This document shows positions 17,612-25,354 of a stretch of 39,296 nucleotides of DNA, piece by piece. The notes beneath the pieces were generated by a model. The model was not told the origin of the DNA, did no database searches, and worked only from the letters and a program-made list of their open reading frames with translations. The stretch is from NCBI RefSeq assembly GCF_004346035.1, contig NZ_SLZN01000026.1:1-39296 (forward strand), written 5' to 3'. A program made the translations under genes and the position numbers. The DNA comes from Acidomonas methanolica. GTDB lineage: Bacteria > Pseudomonadota > Alphaproteobacteria > Acetobacterales > Acetobacteraceae. Numbering within the stretch: position 1 is the stretch's first letter; the number at the start of each line of letters is the position of its first letter.

Positions 17612-18670
17612 TTACCCGTGTTGCTGGCCAAGCCGCTGCCCCGTATAGCGGCGCGACCTGATCTCCCCCCACCAATCGCGATGATCGAGATACCACTGCA
17701 CCGTCTTGCGGATACCGCTCTCGAAATCATGCGCCGCCTTCCAGCCGAGTGCCGATTCCGCATGGCTGGGATCGATCTCGTAGCGGAAATCATGGCCGGG
17801 ACGATCCGACACATAGCGGATCAGCCGCTCGCGCGGGCCCGCCGGGTCCGGCAGCAACTCGTCCAGCACCGCGCAGATCGCCTTGACGACCTCCAGATTC
17901 GTGCGCGGCTGCCGCGCCCCGATCGCATAGGTCTCGCCCGGTTCGCCCCGCTCCACCGCGCGCACCAGCGCCTCGGCATGATCCTCGACGAACAGCCAGT
18001 CGCGGATGTTCTCGCCCTTGCCGTAGACCGGCAGATCCTTGCCCTCGATGGCGTTGATCGTCACGAGCGGGATCAGCTTCTCCGGAAAATGCCAGACGCC
18101 GTAATTGTTCGTGGTGTTGGTCACGAAGGTCGGCAGACCGTAGGTGTGATGCCACGCGCGCACCAGATGATCCGACGCCGCCTTCGAGGCCGAATAGGGC
18201 GAACGCGGGTCATAGGGCGTCGTTTCCGTGAAGGGCGGATCGGAGAGTTCGAGATGCCCGAACACCTCGTCCGTCGAGATATGATGGAAGCGGAACGCCT
18301 TCTGCTCGTCCGCCGCCAGCCCCTGCCAGTATTTCCGCGCCGCCTCGAGCAGCGCATAGGTGCCGACGATATTGGTCTGCACGAAGATGCCCGGACCGTC
18401 GATCGAACGATCCACATGGCTCTCCGCCGCCAGATGCATCACCGCGTCGGGACGATAGGCCGTGAACAGCCGCTGCATCTCCACGCCGTTGACGATGTTC
18501 GCCCGCACGTGCTCATACCGTGCATCGCCCGCCACCTCCGCCACCGTCTCCTCGGACGCGGCGTAGGTCATGCAGTCAACGTTCAGGACGCTGTGATTCG
18601 TCTTCTGAATGATATGCCGGACAACAGCCGATCCGATGAAACCGCATCCGCCCGTCAACACTATACGCAT
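17612..18670 (-). CDS. rmlB: dTDP-glucose 4,6-dehydratase RmlB
   Basis: The 352-residue extended SDR has Rossmann loop GGCGFIG (7-13), catalytic STDE (132-135, the dehydratase Asp-Glu pair) and YSASK (Y159, K163). It converts dTDP-glucose to dTDP-4-keto-6-deoxyglucose. Full length; first gene of rmlB-rmlA-rmlC-rmlD followed by a GT2 gene, a complete rhamnose donor pathway for surface polysaccharide. A candidate promoter lies at 18704-18731. Confidence 0.95.
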   Translation of the reverse strand: MRIVLTGGCGFIGSAVVRHIIQKTNHSVLNVDCMTYAASEETVAEVAGDARYEHVRANIVNGVEMQRLFTAYRPDAVMHLAAESHVDRSIDGPGIFVQTNIVGTYALLEAARKYWQGLAADEQKAFRFHHISTDEVFGHLELSDPPFTETTPYDPRSPYSASKAASDHLVRAWHHTYGLPTFVTNTTNNYGVWHFPEKLIPLVTINAIEGKDLPVYGKGENIRDWLFVEDHAEALVRAVERGEPGETYAIGARQPRTNLEVVKAICAVLDELLPDPAGPRERLIRYVSDRPGHDFRYEIDPSHAESALGWKAAHDFESGIRKTVQWYLDHRDWWGEIRSRRYTGQRLGQQHG

Positions 18671-18703
18671 CAGTTCCCCGGCATCGCCACATTCGATGCG
18701 CTT

Positions 18704-18731
18704 ATACTACAGGAGAGGGGGCCAAGAGCAA
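18704..18731 (-). promoter_or_regulatory. Candidate promoter of the rml operon
   Basis: On the minus strand TTGCTC (18726-18731) and TAGTAT (18704-18709) are separated by 16 bp, 34 bp before the rmlB ATG. It is the most AT-rich hexamer in the otherwise GC-rich divergent interval 18671-18895. The match to the sigma-70 consensus is moderate. Confidence 0.35.
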
Positions 18732-18895
18732 CGCCCTCTCATCCGTGAAACCGGATTGTTCCGGAGCGACATCCGGCGGGATGGACTCGCCCGGCCGGAT
18801 GATATCGTTGTGACGCACCATGCCCCCGGCGCTTCCCGGTCCGCCCGGACCGTGAAACGCTCCAGACCGCGAGTCGCACCATCGAGGAGTTCCTG

Positions 18896-21004
18896 ATGCT
18901 AGCGGAAGACCTGACACACTCCCTGCTCGAAACGCTGGAGCGCCCCGATCTCCGTTGTATCGCCGGGCCGCTGAGCCTGACGTTCGACACCAGCCTGCCC
19001 ATCCCCTTTCTCGTCCGCGACACGCAGGTCAGCCTCGGCCCCCTCGCCTTCGCCCGCCCCGATCTCGCCCCCACCCTCCTTCGCCACGCCATCGAACTCG
19101 CCCGCCTGCGCCTCGACGCGCCGGATATCCCGCCGCCTCTGGCCGGTTTCGCCGCCGCGCGCCTCGCCGCGCTCTTCCATCGCCTGGACCCGCGCCCCGA
19201 CGGCACGCCCGCGCCCGCCGCGCCGGACCTCCCCTGGCTGACGGAACTCGCCGCGGCCGAACCGCCGCCGCCCGCCGCCCTCGCCTCGCTCTGGACCGCG
19301 CTTGCCCCCCTCGCGCGCCCCTGCCCCACGCCCCCCCACGAGGCCGAAACGCCGCTCGACGCCGCCGCCCTCTTCCATACCCTTCGCCCGCTCTGGCCGT
19401 TCCTCGGCCCCACGGAATCCCTGATGGCCGAGGGCGGCGACGAGCGCCTGACCGTCGATCCGCGCACGGGGCTGAACCGCTACGGCTGCTCCCACCGTCC
19501 CCGCCCATGGGCCATCACCTTCGCGTCCTCCACCGCCTCCTCGCTCTCGGAACGGGGGTTCGAAGGCGCGGAATCCGCCCGCCGCCACGCCGCCGTCGCC
19601 CTGTTGCGCGGCCAGACTCCCGCCGCGGCCCAGGCCGCCGCCTCCTTCCAGGCGCGCGCCGCCCTCGCCCGTTTCTACGGCCTCGCCGGCGCCGACCAGG
19701 TGATCCTCGCCGCCTCCGGGACGGATTGCGAACTCGCCGCCCTCGCGGTCGTCGCCTCCGCCACGTCCCGTCCCGTGACCAGCCTGCTCATCGCCCCGGA
19801 CGAAACCGGCAGCGGCGTTCCCCTCGCCGCCCATGGACGCCATTTTTCCAGCGAAACGGCCTGTAATCGTCCCGTCCCGCGCGGCAACCTCATCGAGGGC
19901 TTCCCCGAACAGACCCTGCTGATCGGCGTTCCCCTGCGCGCGCCGGACGGCGCGCCCCGCTCTTCCGCTGAAGTCGATGCCGAATGCACCGGGCTGACGG
20001 AGGACGCCGTCGCCGCGGGCCGTCACGTGCTGCTCCATCAGCTCGACCTGTCCAAGACCGGCCTTCTCTCGCCCAGCCACGCTCTGATCGCCGCCCTCCG
20101 GGCGCGCTTCCCCGGCCGGATCGACATCGTCGTCGACGCCTGCCAGGCCCGTATCGCCGCCGCCCGCGTCGCGGCCATGGTCAGGGACGGGGCGATGGTC
20201 ATGGTCACGGGTTCGAAATTCTTCACCGGACCGCCCTTCTGCGGCGCGCTTCTGCTCCCCGAAACCACGGCGCGCCGCCTCGCCACCGCTCCGCTTCCGG
20301 CCGGGCTGGCAGAATACACCCATGCCGCCGAATGGCCGCCCACCGCCACCCCGCTTCCGACGGGCGCGAATTTCAGCCTCGCCCTGCGCTGGCACGCCGC
20401 ACTGGCGGAAATGACGGCTCTGGCCGCCGTCCCGCCCGCGCGCATCCGCGCCATCCTCTCCGGCTTCCGCGATCTCGCCTTGCGCGCCATCGCCAAGCAT
20501 CCGGACCTCACCCTGCTCGACACGCCGCCCCTGCTCCGCGCACCGCTCGAAGGCGAGGAGGGGGGCGAGACGTCATGGGACGAGATCCCGACGATCTTTT
20601 CCTTCCTCGTCGCCGATCCCGTCCGGTCCGGCGCCTTCCTCGCCCTGGACGACTCCCGCCGCCTCCATCGCTGGCTGAACGCCGATCTCTCCCGCCTCGT
20701 CCCGGACGATCCGCTGGCGGCGCGGCTCTGCCATCTCGGGCAACCCGTCCCCGTGCCGTCCCCGGCGGGCGGCGACATCCTCGGCGCGCTGCGCCTCTGC
20801 GCAGGCGCGCGCCTCGTCTCGGGCGAACCGTCGCATGAAGGGCTGGACGCCGCCGCCCGCCTCGCGCGGGAACATGAGGACGCCCGCCATGCCCTCGCCA
20901 AGATCGGCCTGATCCTGAAGAACTGGACGGCTCTGCTTTCCGCCGATCCCGTCCCGCACTACGCTCCGCTGGAGCCCACACCCCACACGCCCGGACCGCA
21001 ATGA
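18896..21004 (+). CDS. PLP-dependent, aminotransferase class V-like protein with long N-terminal extension; function unknown
   Basis: The 702-residue protein has an unrecognised Ala/Pro/Leu-rich N-terminal region (1 to about 200), then a fold-type I PLP core. Visible class V features are AASGTDCELA (phosphate-cup loop, about 272-281), LHQLDLSKTG in the place of the cysteine-desulfurase SNETG segment, VVDACQARI with D414 (pyridine nitrogen) and Q417, and TGSKFFTGPPF with K441 as the Schiff-base lysine. The D-to-K spacing of 27 suits the family. The C-terminal 150 residues would be the small domain. GAGGAG 6 nt before ATG 18896 fixes the start. It is coupled by ATGA to a histidine phosphatase gene. 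No signal peptide, so cytoplasmic. Substrate and reaction are unknown; desulfurase, aminotransferase or lyase chemistry are all possible. Confidence 0.75.
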   Translation: MLAEDLTHSLLETLERPDLRCIAGPLSLTFDTSLPIPFLVRDTQVSLGPLAFARPDLAPTLLRHAIELARLRLDAPDIPPPLAGFAAARLAALFHRLDPRPDGTPAPAAPDLPWLTELAAAEPPPPAALASLWTALAPLARPCPTPPHEAETPLDAAALFHTLRPLWPFLGPTESLMAEGGDERLTVDPRTGLNRYGCSHRPRPWAITFASSTASSLSERGFEGAESARRHAAVALLRGQTPAAAQAAASFQARAALARFYGLAGADQVILAASGTDCELAALAVVASATSRPVTSLLIAPDETGSGVPLAAHGRHFSSETACNRPVPRGNLIEGFPEQTLLIGVPLRAPDGAPRSSAEVDAECTGLTEDAVAAGRHVLLHQLDLSKTGLLSPSHALIAALRARFPGRIDIVVDACQARIAAARVAAMVRDGAMVMVTGSKFFTGPPFCGALLLPETTARRLATAPLPAGLAEYTHAAEWPPTATPLPTGANFSLALRWHAALAEMTALAAVPPARIRAILSGFRDLALRAIAKHPDLTLLDTPPLLRAPLEGEEGGETSWDEIPTIFSFLVADPVRSGAFLALDDSRRLHRWLNADLSRLVPDDPLAARLCHLGQPVPVPSPAGGDILGALRLCAGARLVSGEPSHEGLDAAARLAREHEDARHALAKIGLILKNWTALLSADPVPHYAPLEPTPHTPGPQ

Positions 21005-21690
21005 CCCAGACTTCTCACGGCCATTTCCTCGATTCCATGCAGCTTCCTCCCGGCACGACACGGTTCTGGCTCATCCGCCACGCGCTGGTGGATGCCGCCG
21101 CCCGCCAGCGGCTCTACGGCGCGATGGACGTCGATCTCTGCGCGGAGAGCCTCGCCCTCCAACGCCCGTATTACGAGGCCATCGCCCGCCGCCTTCCGCA
21201 GGACGCCGCGTGGTTCGTCTCGCCGCTGACCCGCACGCTGGAGACCGCCCGCGCCATCTTCGCCGCCGGATATGGCGAGCGCCCGGTTCTCGTCGAACCC
21301 CGGATGATCGAGCAGCATATGGGCGAATGGCACGACCTGCCGCATCAGGAATTGCCCGCGAGGCTCCGCCAGCGCCCCCACGGCTTCTGGTCCACCTCCG
21401 CCACGGAGCGGCCGCCCGGCGGCGAAAGCATGCTCGACGTCTGCGCCCGCGTCAGCCATGCGCTCGACGACATGGCGGAGGAACGCCCCGGTCAGGACAG
21501 CATCATCGTCAGCCATGGCGGCGCCATCCGCGCCGCTCTGGCGCACGCCCTGCACATCCACCCCGACACCGCCCTGCGCTTCTCGATCCAGAATCTCTCG
21601 CTGACGATCCTGGAACGCATCGACGGTCTCTGGCGGGTCGTCACCGTGAACGAACTGCCCTCGGCCGTCACCCCATCCGCCACGCGCTGA
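21001..21690 (+). CDS. Histidine phosphatase superfamily protein (phosphoglycerate mutase-like)
   Basis: The 229-residue protein carries the branch 1 histidine phosphatase pattern: LIRHALVD with the phospho-acceptor histidine (normally RHG, here RHA), SPLTRTLETA with the second arginine, a glutamate in MGEWHDL, PPGGES and VSHGGAIRAAL with the second catalytic histidine. It removes phosphate from a small molecule, perhaps a sugar phosphate or nucleotide precursor like CobC/GpmB relatives. ATG 21001 overlaps the stop of the PLP gene (ATGA), so the two are made together. Its last 23 bp overlap the convergent phosphohexomutase gene. Substrate unknown. Confidence 0.85.
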   Translation: MTQTSHGHFLDSMQLPPGTTRFWLIRHALVDAAARQRLYGAMDVDLCAESLALQRPYYEAIARRLPQDAAWFVSPLTRTLETARAIFAAGYGERPVLVEPRMIEQHMGEWHDLPHQELPARLRQRPHGFWSTSATERPPGGESMLDVCARVSHALDDMAEERPGQDSIIVSHGGAIRAALAHALHIHPDTALRFSIQNLSLTILERIDGLWRVVTVNELPSAVTPSATR

Positions 21691-23137
21691 CCGCGCCGAT
21701 CCCCAGCTCCAGCAACGCCGCGGCGCGCTCCGGCGTGTCCGCCTCGACATAGACCCGCAATTCCGGCGCGTTCCCCGACGGCCGCAGATGGATGATCTCT
21801 CCCGTCGCGTAACGCATGCGCAACCCGTCCGTCTCGTCGACATCCGTCACGGCCCCGCACGCGGCGACAAAGCCCAGACGCGCCGCTCCCGCCGCCGGAG
21901 CCGCCGCGAGTTCCGCGATCCGCGCCTGGCTCACCGCCGTCGGCATCTCGGTCAAACGGTCGCTCAGCGTGAAGCGCGGCGGCAGGGTGCGCAACAGCGC
22001 CTCGACGCCGTCCGACTCGCGTGCGGCCACCAGCGCGCACAGCATCGGCAACACGGAATCGCGTGTCGGCAGCGCCGGGAGCACCCGCCCGCCCGACGTC
22101 ACGTCGCTCGCCAGCAGGAAGCCGCCATTCGCCTCATAGCCGACGGAGGGCACGATCCCGGCTTCCGCCGCCTCCGTCATCGCCGCCACCACGAAGGGCG
22201 AGCCGATCCGCGTCCGGCGCACTTCCTGCGCGAATCCGGCTTTTTCCAGCGCCGTATTGCTGCTCACCGGCGTCGTCACCGCCGCCGCGCCGAGATAGCG
22301 CGCCGCCAGAATGCCCAGCACGTCCCCGCGCAGCCACGTCCCGGACCGATCCGCCAGCAAGGGCCGGTCGGAATCGCCATCCGTCGTCAGAATGGCGTCA
22401 TATCGCCCTTCCGCCGCCCAGCCGCGCGCCAGCGCCGCGTCCTCCGCCCGCACGGCCTCGGTATCGACCGGGATGAAGCTCTCCGACCGTCCCAACGCCA
22501 CGGCCTCGCCGCCCAATGCCTCGACGACCTGCATCAGCACATCCCGCCCCACGGCGGAATGCTGATAGACCCCCAGCGTCAGACCCGCGAGCGCGCGGTC
22601 GCCGAAAAACGCGCGATACCGCGCCACGTAAGCGGGCACGACCTCCGTGACCGGCGGCAGCGCGACCGGCGCAACCAGCGCGCCCCCGGCATCGAACCAT
22701 CCCTCGGGAAGCGTCACCTCCTGCGCGCGCATCCCCGCCTCGTCCTGCTTGAGAAATTCCCCATGCGCGCGATTGAACTTGATGCCGTTGCGATCCGCCG
22801 GGATATGGCTACCCGTCACCATCAGCGACGGAATGCCTTCAGCGAAGGCGTAAAGGCACAAGGCCGGGGTCGGAACGTACCCACAGAAGACCGGCTCGCC
22901 CCCCGAAGCGGCGATCGCGGCCACGCAGGCCCGCAGAATACGCGGCGTGCTCGGGCGCAAATCCCCCGCCACCGCCACGCGCATGCCCGGTTCGAACTCC
23001 CCGAGCGTCGCCAGATGTTTCAGATATCCCGCCGTATAGGCGCAGCAGACCGCGTCCGTCATGGCCGTCACGAGTCCACGCGCGCCGCTCGTCCCGAATC
23101 CCACACCCGAATGCTGCATCCAGTCGGCGATCTTCAC
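21668..23137 (-). CDS. Phosphohexomutase (phosphomannomutase/phosphoglucomutase family)
   Basis: The 489-residue alpha-D-phosphohexomutase shows GTSGARGL near the start, the phosphoserine loop TGSHIPADRNGIKF (TGSHIP where most members have TASHNP), the metal loop TTDGDSDRP, the sugar-binding GYEANGGF and the phosphate-binding RPSGNAPELRVY. It interconverts mannose- or glucose-6-phosphate and the 1-phosphate, supplying sugar nucleotides such as GDP-mannose or the dTDP-glucose used by the rml genes. The start is GTG at 23137 with GGAAG/CAGGA upstream; the frame is open beyond this but without homology. It is convergent with the histidine phosphatase gene. Confidence 0.88.
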   Translation of the reverse strand: MKIADWMQHSGVGFGTSGARGLVTAMTDAVCCAYTAGYLKHLATLGEFEPGMRVAVAGDLRPSTPRILRACVAAIAASGGEPVFCGYVPTPALCLYAFAEGIPSLMVTGSHIPADRNGIKFNRAHGEFLKQDEAGMRAQEVTLPEGWFDAGGALVAPVALPPVTEVVPAYVARYRAFFGDRALAGLTLGVYQHSAVGRDVLMQVVEALGGEAVALGRSESFIPVDTEAVRAEDAALARGWAAEGRYDAILTTDGDSDRPLLADRSGTWLRGDVLGILAARYLGAAAVTTPVSSNTALEKAGFAQEVRRTRIGSPFVVAAMTEAAEAGIVPSVGYEANGGFLLASDVTSGGRVLPALPTRDSVLPMLCALVAARESDGVEALLRTLPPRFTLSDRLTEMPTAVSQARIAELAAAPAAGAARLGFVAACGAVTDVDETDGLRMRYATGEIIHLRPSGNAPELRVYVEADTPERAAALLELGIGAVSAWRMG

Positions 23138-23392
23138 GGTCCTGTCTTCCTTCAAGATATCGGCGGTACGGAATCCGGCCGAGCCGGCAGGCTCCCGGAC
23201 CTTCCGTTGATATATAGTCAACGGCTTCCAAAGGGCGAGCCCTTTGGCGGCGGCGGAGCGGCGTTCCGCGAACCGAAACGTGATCGGATGAAAGGAAGAG
23301 TTGAAATCCGGGCGATTCTGGTTTTGGCTCTTCCGACGGGATCGGTCGTCGCCCTCATTCTCCAGACGATGACGGAAAAGGATGGACGCTCC

Positions 23393-23974
23393 ATGAGACT
23401 GACACGCGCGACGCTGATCGCCCTTCTCGCCCTCACCGTCACGCCCGCCACGGCCGGGAGCGTCTATGCCGGGCTGCGCGCTCGAGCGGATCATGCGCAT
23501 TTCATGGACGGCGCGACCGGACGACTCCCCATGCCAGGCGATGCCGGAGCGATCGGTGCGGTCGATGACGGCCACCTGCAGATGGCCGCCCTGCATTATT
23601 ATGACCGGGCGCGCTGCGGCGCCACGCCGATCGACGTGCGGATCGTCCCGCTGGCGCTCGGACCGTCACTTCCCGCCGCGAAGGCCGTCATCCTGACCAG
23701 CGCGTGCTTCGGTCCCCAGCGCTCCGAAATCGCGATCCTGGACCGGAACGACCGCCGGTTATGGGACGGTCCGGCAACGGCCGTGGCCGTGCTTCCCCAC
23801 AGAGGCCGGACGCCGCCCGAATTGACGTTCCGGGGATGGGGTGAGGGAAAGGCGTTGAGCCACCAGATCTGGAGCTGGAACGCCGGCACGCAAGCCTATG
23901 ATTTCATGCTCGATCTCGATAATCGGGATTACGACGCCGAACAGCGATCCCTCCCCGTGATAGGGCCGCTCTGA
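23393..23974 (+). CDS. Hypothetical exported protein
   Basis: A 193-residue product with a clear signal peptide (MRLTRATLIALLALTVTPATA, cleaved near residue 21). The mature part has two cysteines (in RARCGAT and TSACFGP) that could pair in the periplasm, and is rich in charged and aromatic residues toward the C-terminus (WSWNAGTQAYDFMLDLDNRDYD). I recognise no family. ATG 23393 has AAGGATGG upstream; a much longer open frame upstream is a shadow of the phosphohexomutase gene. It stands alone, divergent from that gene. Confidence 0.65.
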   Translation: MRLTRATLIALLALTVTPATAGSVYAGLRARADHAHFMDGATGRLPMPGDAGAIGAVDDGHLQMAALHYYDRARCGATPIDVRIVPLALGPSLPAAKAVILTSACFGPQRSEIAILDRNDRRLWDGPATAVAVLPHRGRTPPELTFRGWGEGKALSHQIWSWNAGTQAYDFMLDLDNRDYDAEQRSLPVIGPL

Positions 23975-24031
23975 CCCTCAGACGCGCGGAAGAGCGTCCG
24001 GCCATAGCGGATATGGCACCTCCCGCCCCCC

Positions 24032-24484
24032 TCACCAGCCGACCGGCCCCATCATGCCGGGGTCCCAGTTTCCCCAGGCCGGATTCCAGCCGTTCCAGCC
24101 GGGCATCCACGGCCCCCAACTCCATGTATTATCCTGATAATTCAATGCGCCAAGCTGACTGGCCCGCTGATAGGCGTCCTGCTGCCGGGATTGCCGATAC
24201 CGATAGAAGGCGAATTCATCGCCGACATAGAGGCAGCCGCAGACCGTTTCATCCGCATAGACGTAGAACGTCTTTCCGTCATGGACCCTGCGGAGAAACT
24301 GATGCTGCGGCAATCTGTTCAGCATGGCCTGCAAGCTCGGCGTATCGGCCGGTTTGAACGCGAAACCCGCCGCCGCCAGATGGTCTTCCCGTGTGGCGAT
24401 CCGGTCGCTCGGCGTTTCACAGGCTGAAAGCGCACAGGCCCCACACATCGCGAGCAGCGTCTTCCCCAGCAGATCAGGCTTCAC
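24032..24484 (-). CDS. Hypothetical lipoprotein with Trp/Gly/Pro-rich C-terminus
   Basis: The 150-residue product starts at GTG 24484 (GGGAG 8 nt upstream) and carries a lipoprotein signal peptide with lipobox LSAC (LLAMCGACALSAC). The middle part contains FKPADTPSLQAMLNRLPQHQ and KTFYVYADETVCGCLYVGDE, a fold seen in short alphaproteobacterial lipoproteins of unknown role. The tail is dominated by W, G, N and P (WSWGPWMPGWNGWNPAWGN). Alone between convergent and divergent neighbours. Function unknown. Confidence 0.65.
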   Translation of the reverse strand: MKPDLLGKTLLAMCGACALSACETPSDRIATREDHLAAAGFAFKPADTPSLQAMLNRLPQHQFLRRVHDGKTFYVYADETVCGCLYVGDEFAFYRYRQSRQQDAYQRASQLGALNYQDNTWSWGPWMPGWNGWNPAWGNWDPGMMGPVGW

Positions 24485-24583
24485 GACACCACTCCCGGCC
24501 CATGCGCATTCCTCGTCCAGTCTCGCACCGGACACGGAACGGGTCTAGCTTGGACGCGACACGGGAAGGAAAATCCGATCGAC

Positions 24584-24814
24584 ATGAAACCGCTCTCTCT
24601 CGCCGCCCTGACGATCCTCTCTCTGGCCGGATGCACGACGACGCACGCGCCCGGGCCGGTCGGCATGCCCAACCCGGCCTCGGTCCATTGCGTGCAACGC
24701 GGCGGCACGCTGGAAATCCGGAACGCGCCCGGCGGTCAGACCGGATATTGCCACCTGCCGGACGGCCGCGTCGTGGAGGAATGGGCCTTGTTCCGGCAGG
24801 ATCGGAAACAGTGA
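24584..24814 (+). CDS. DUF333 small lipoprotein
   Basis: The 76-residue protein has a lipoprotein signal ending in lipobox LAGC (residues 14-17) and then one DUF333 unit: GMPNPASVHCVQRGG, ... GGQTGYCHLPDGRVVEEWALFR, with both conserved cysteines. DUF333 proteins (YoaF-like, sometimes called putative hemolysin) are small envelope proteins of unknown function. GGAAGGA lies 13 nt upstream, a long spacing. Divergent from the preceding lipoprotein gene. Confidence 0.8.
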   Translation: MKPLSLAALTILSLAGCTTTHAPGPVGMPNPASVHCVQRGGTLEIRNAPGGQTGYCHLPDGRVVEEWALFRQDRKQ

Positions 24815-24835
24815 GCGGCGTCCGCTCCACTGTCC

Positions 24836-25177
24836 TCAGAAGGACGGGCCGAAGGTAAAAAAGACGAGAATGATATAGAACATCGCCGCGAGCCAGATAT
24901 GACAGGCGACCAGTGCGGAGGGGTTCATCCTCTTGACCCTGATCAGGCCGATGATCACGCCGAGCAGGATGACGACCGTGCCGAGCGCCACGTTGATGCC
25001 AAGACGCGTATCGCCCCGGGACATCACGGTCGCGACCATGGCCAGCCCCGTGACGGCCAGGACGCCGTGAAACAGGCGTATCATTTTGGAAGACGGCGTG
25101 CCCCTGAATACGCCGATCGCGAGAAGAACACCCAGCGCGATGACAAAAGTGAAACAGACCACCGACCATAGCAGCAT
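24836..25177 (-). CDS. Small integral membrane protein, hypothetical
   Basis: The 113-residue protein consists mostly of four hydrophobic segments: LLWSVVCFTFVIALGVLLAI, LFHGVLAVTGLAMVATVM, INVALGTVVILLGVIIGLI and LAAMFYIILVFFTF. Short basic loops lie between them. ATG 25177 is preferred to GTG 25195 because GGGAGAAG precedes it. The pattern resembles small four-helix inner-membrane proteins of unknown function. It lies downstream of amtB but beyond a strong hairpin (25281-25314), so it is probably transcribed separately. Confidence 0.6.
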   Translation of the reverse strand: MLLWSVVCFTFVIALGVLLAIGVFRGTPSSKMIRLFHGVLAVTGLAMVATVMSRGDTRLGINVALGTVVILLGVIIGLIRVKRMNPSALVACHIWLAAMFYIILVFFTFGPSF

Positions 25178-25280
25178 GGCTCTTCTCCCGCTCACCGCAA
25201 TTCAAGGGCAGTACGCGCGACCGGGCAACAACAACCATTCGTGATGCCTGAACGGGCGGGAGAAATCCGTCCCGCAACGG

Positions 25281-25314
25281 AAGGAGGCGCACGCCGGCGG
25301 TCGCGCGCCTCCTT
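25281..25314. terminator. Strong hairpin downstream of amtB
   Basis: A perfect 10-bp inverted repeat, AAGGAGGCGC/GCGCCTCCTT, encloses a 14-nt loop that can itself fold. It lies 40 bp past the amtB stop. The stem ends supply only short T-runs on either strand, so it may act in both directions. Confidence 0.6.
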
Positions 25315-25354
25315 TGTCAGGGCAGAGAAAAGTCCGATAAAGACCGGCCCGGCC

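Noticed and set aside
18899-20500. Minus-strand open frame of 533 codons
   Set aside because: It is antisense to the PLP gene, Gly/Arg/Glu-rich and without family motifs; the plus strand has the ribosome site and PLP motifs.
21788-23392. Plus-strand open frame leading into the hypothetical exported protein
   Set aside because: It is antisense to the phosphohexomutase; the real gene starts at 23393 with a signal peptide and ribosome site.
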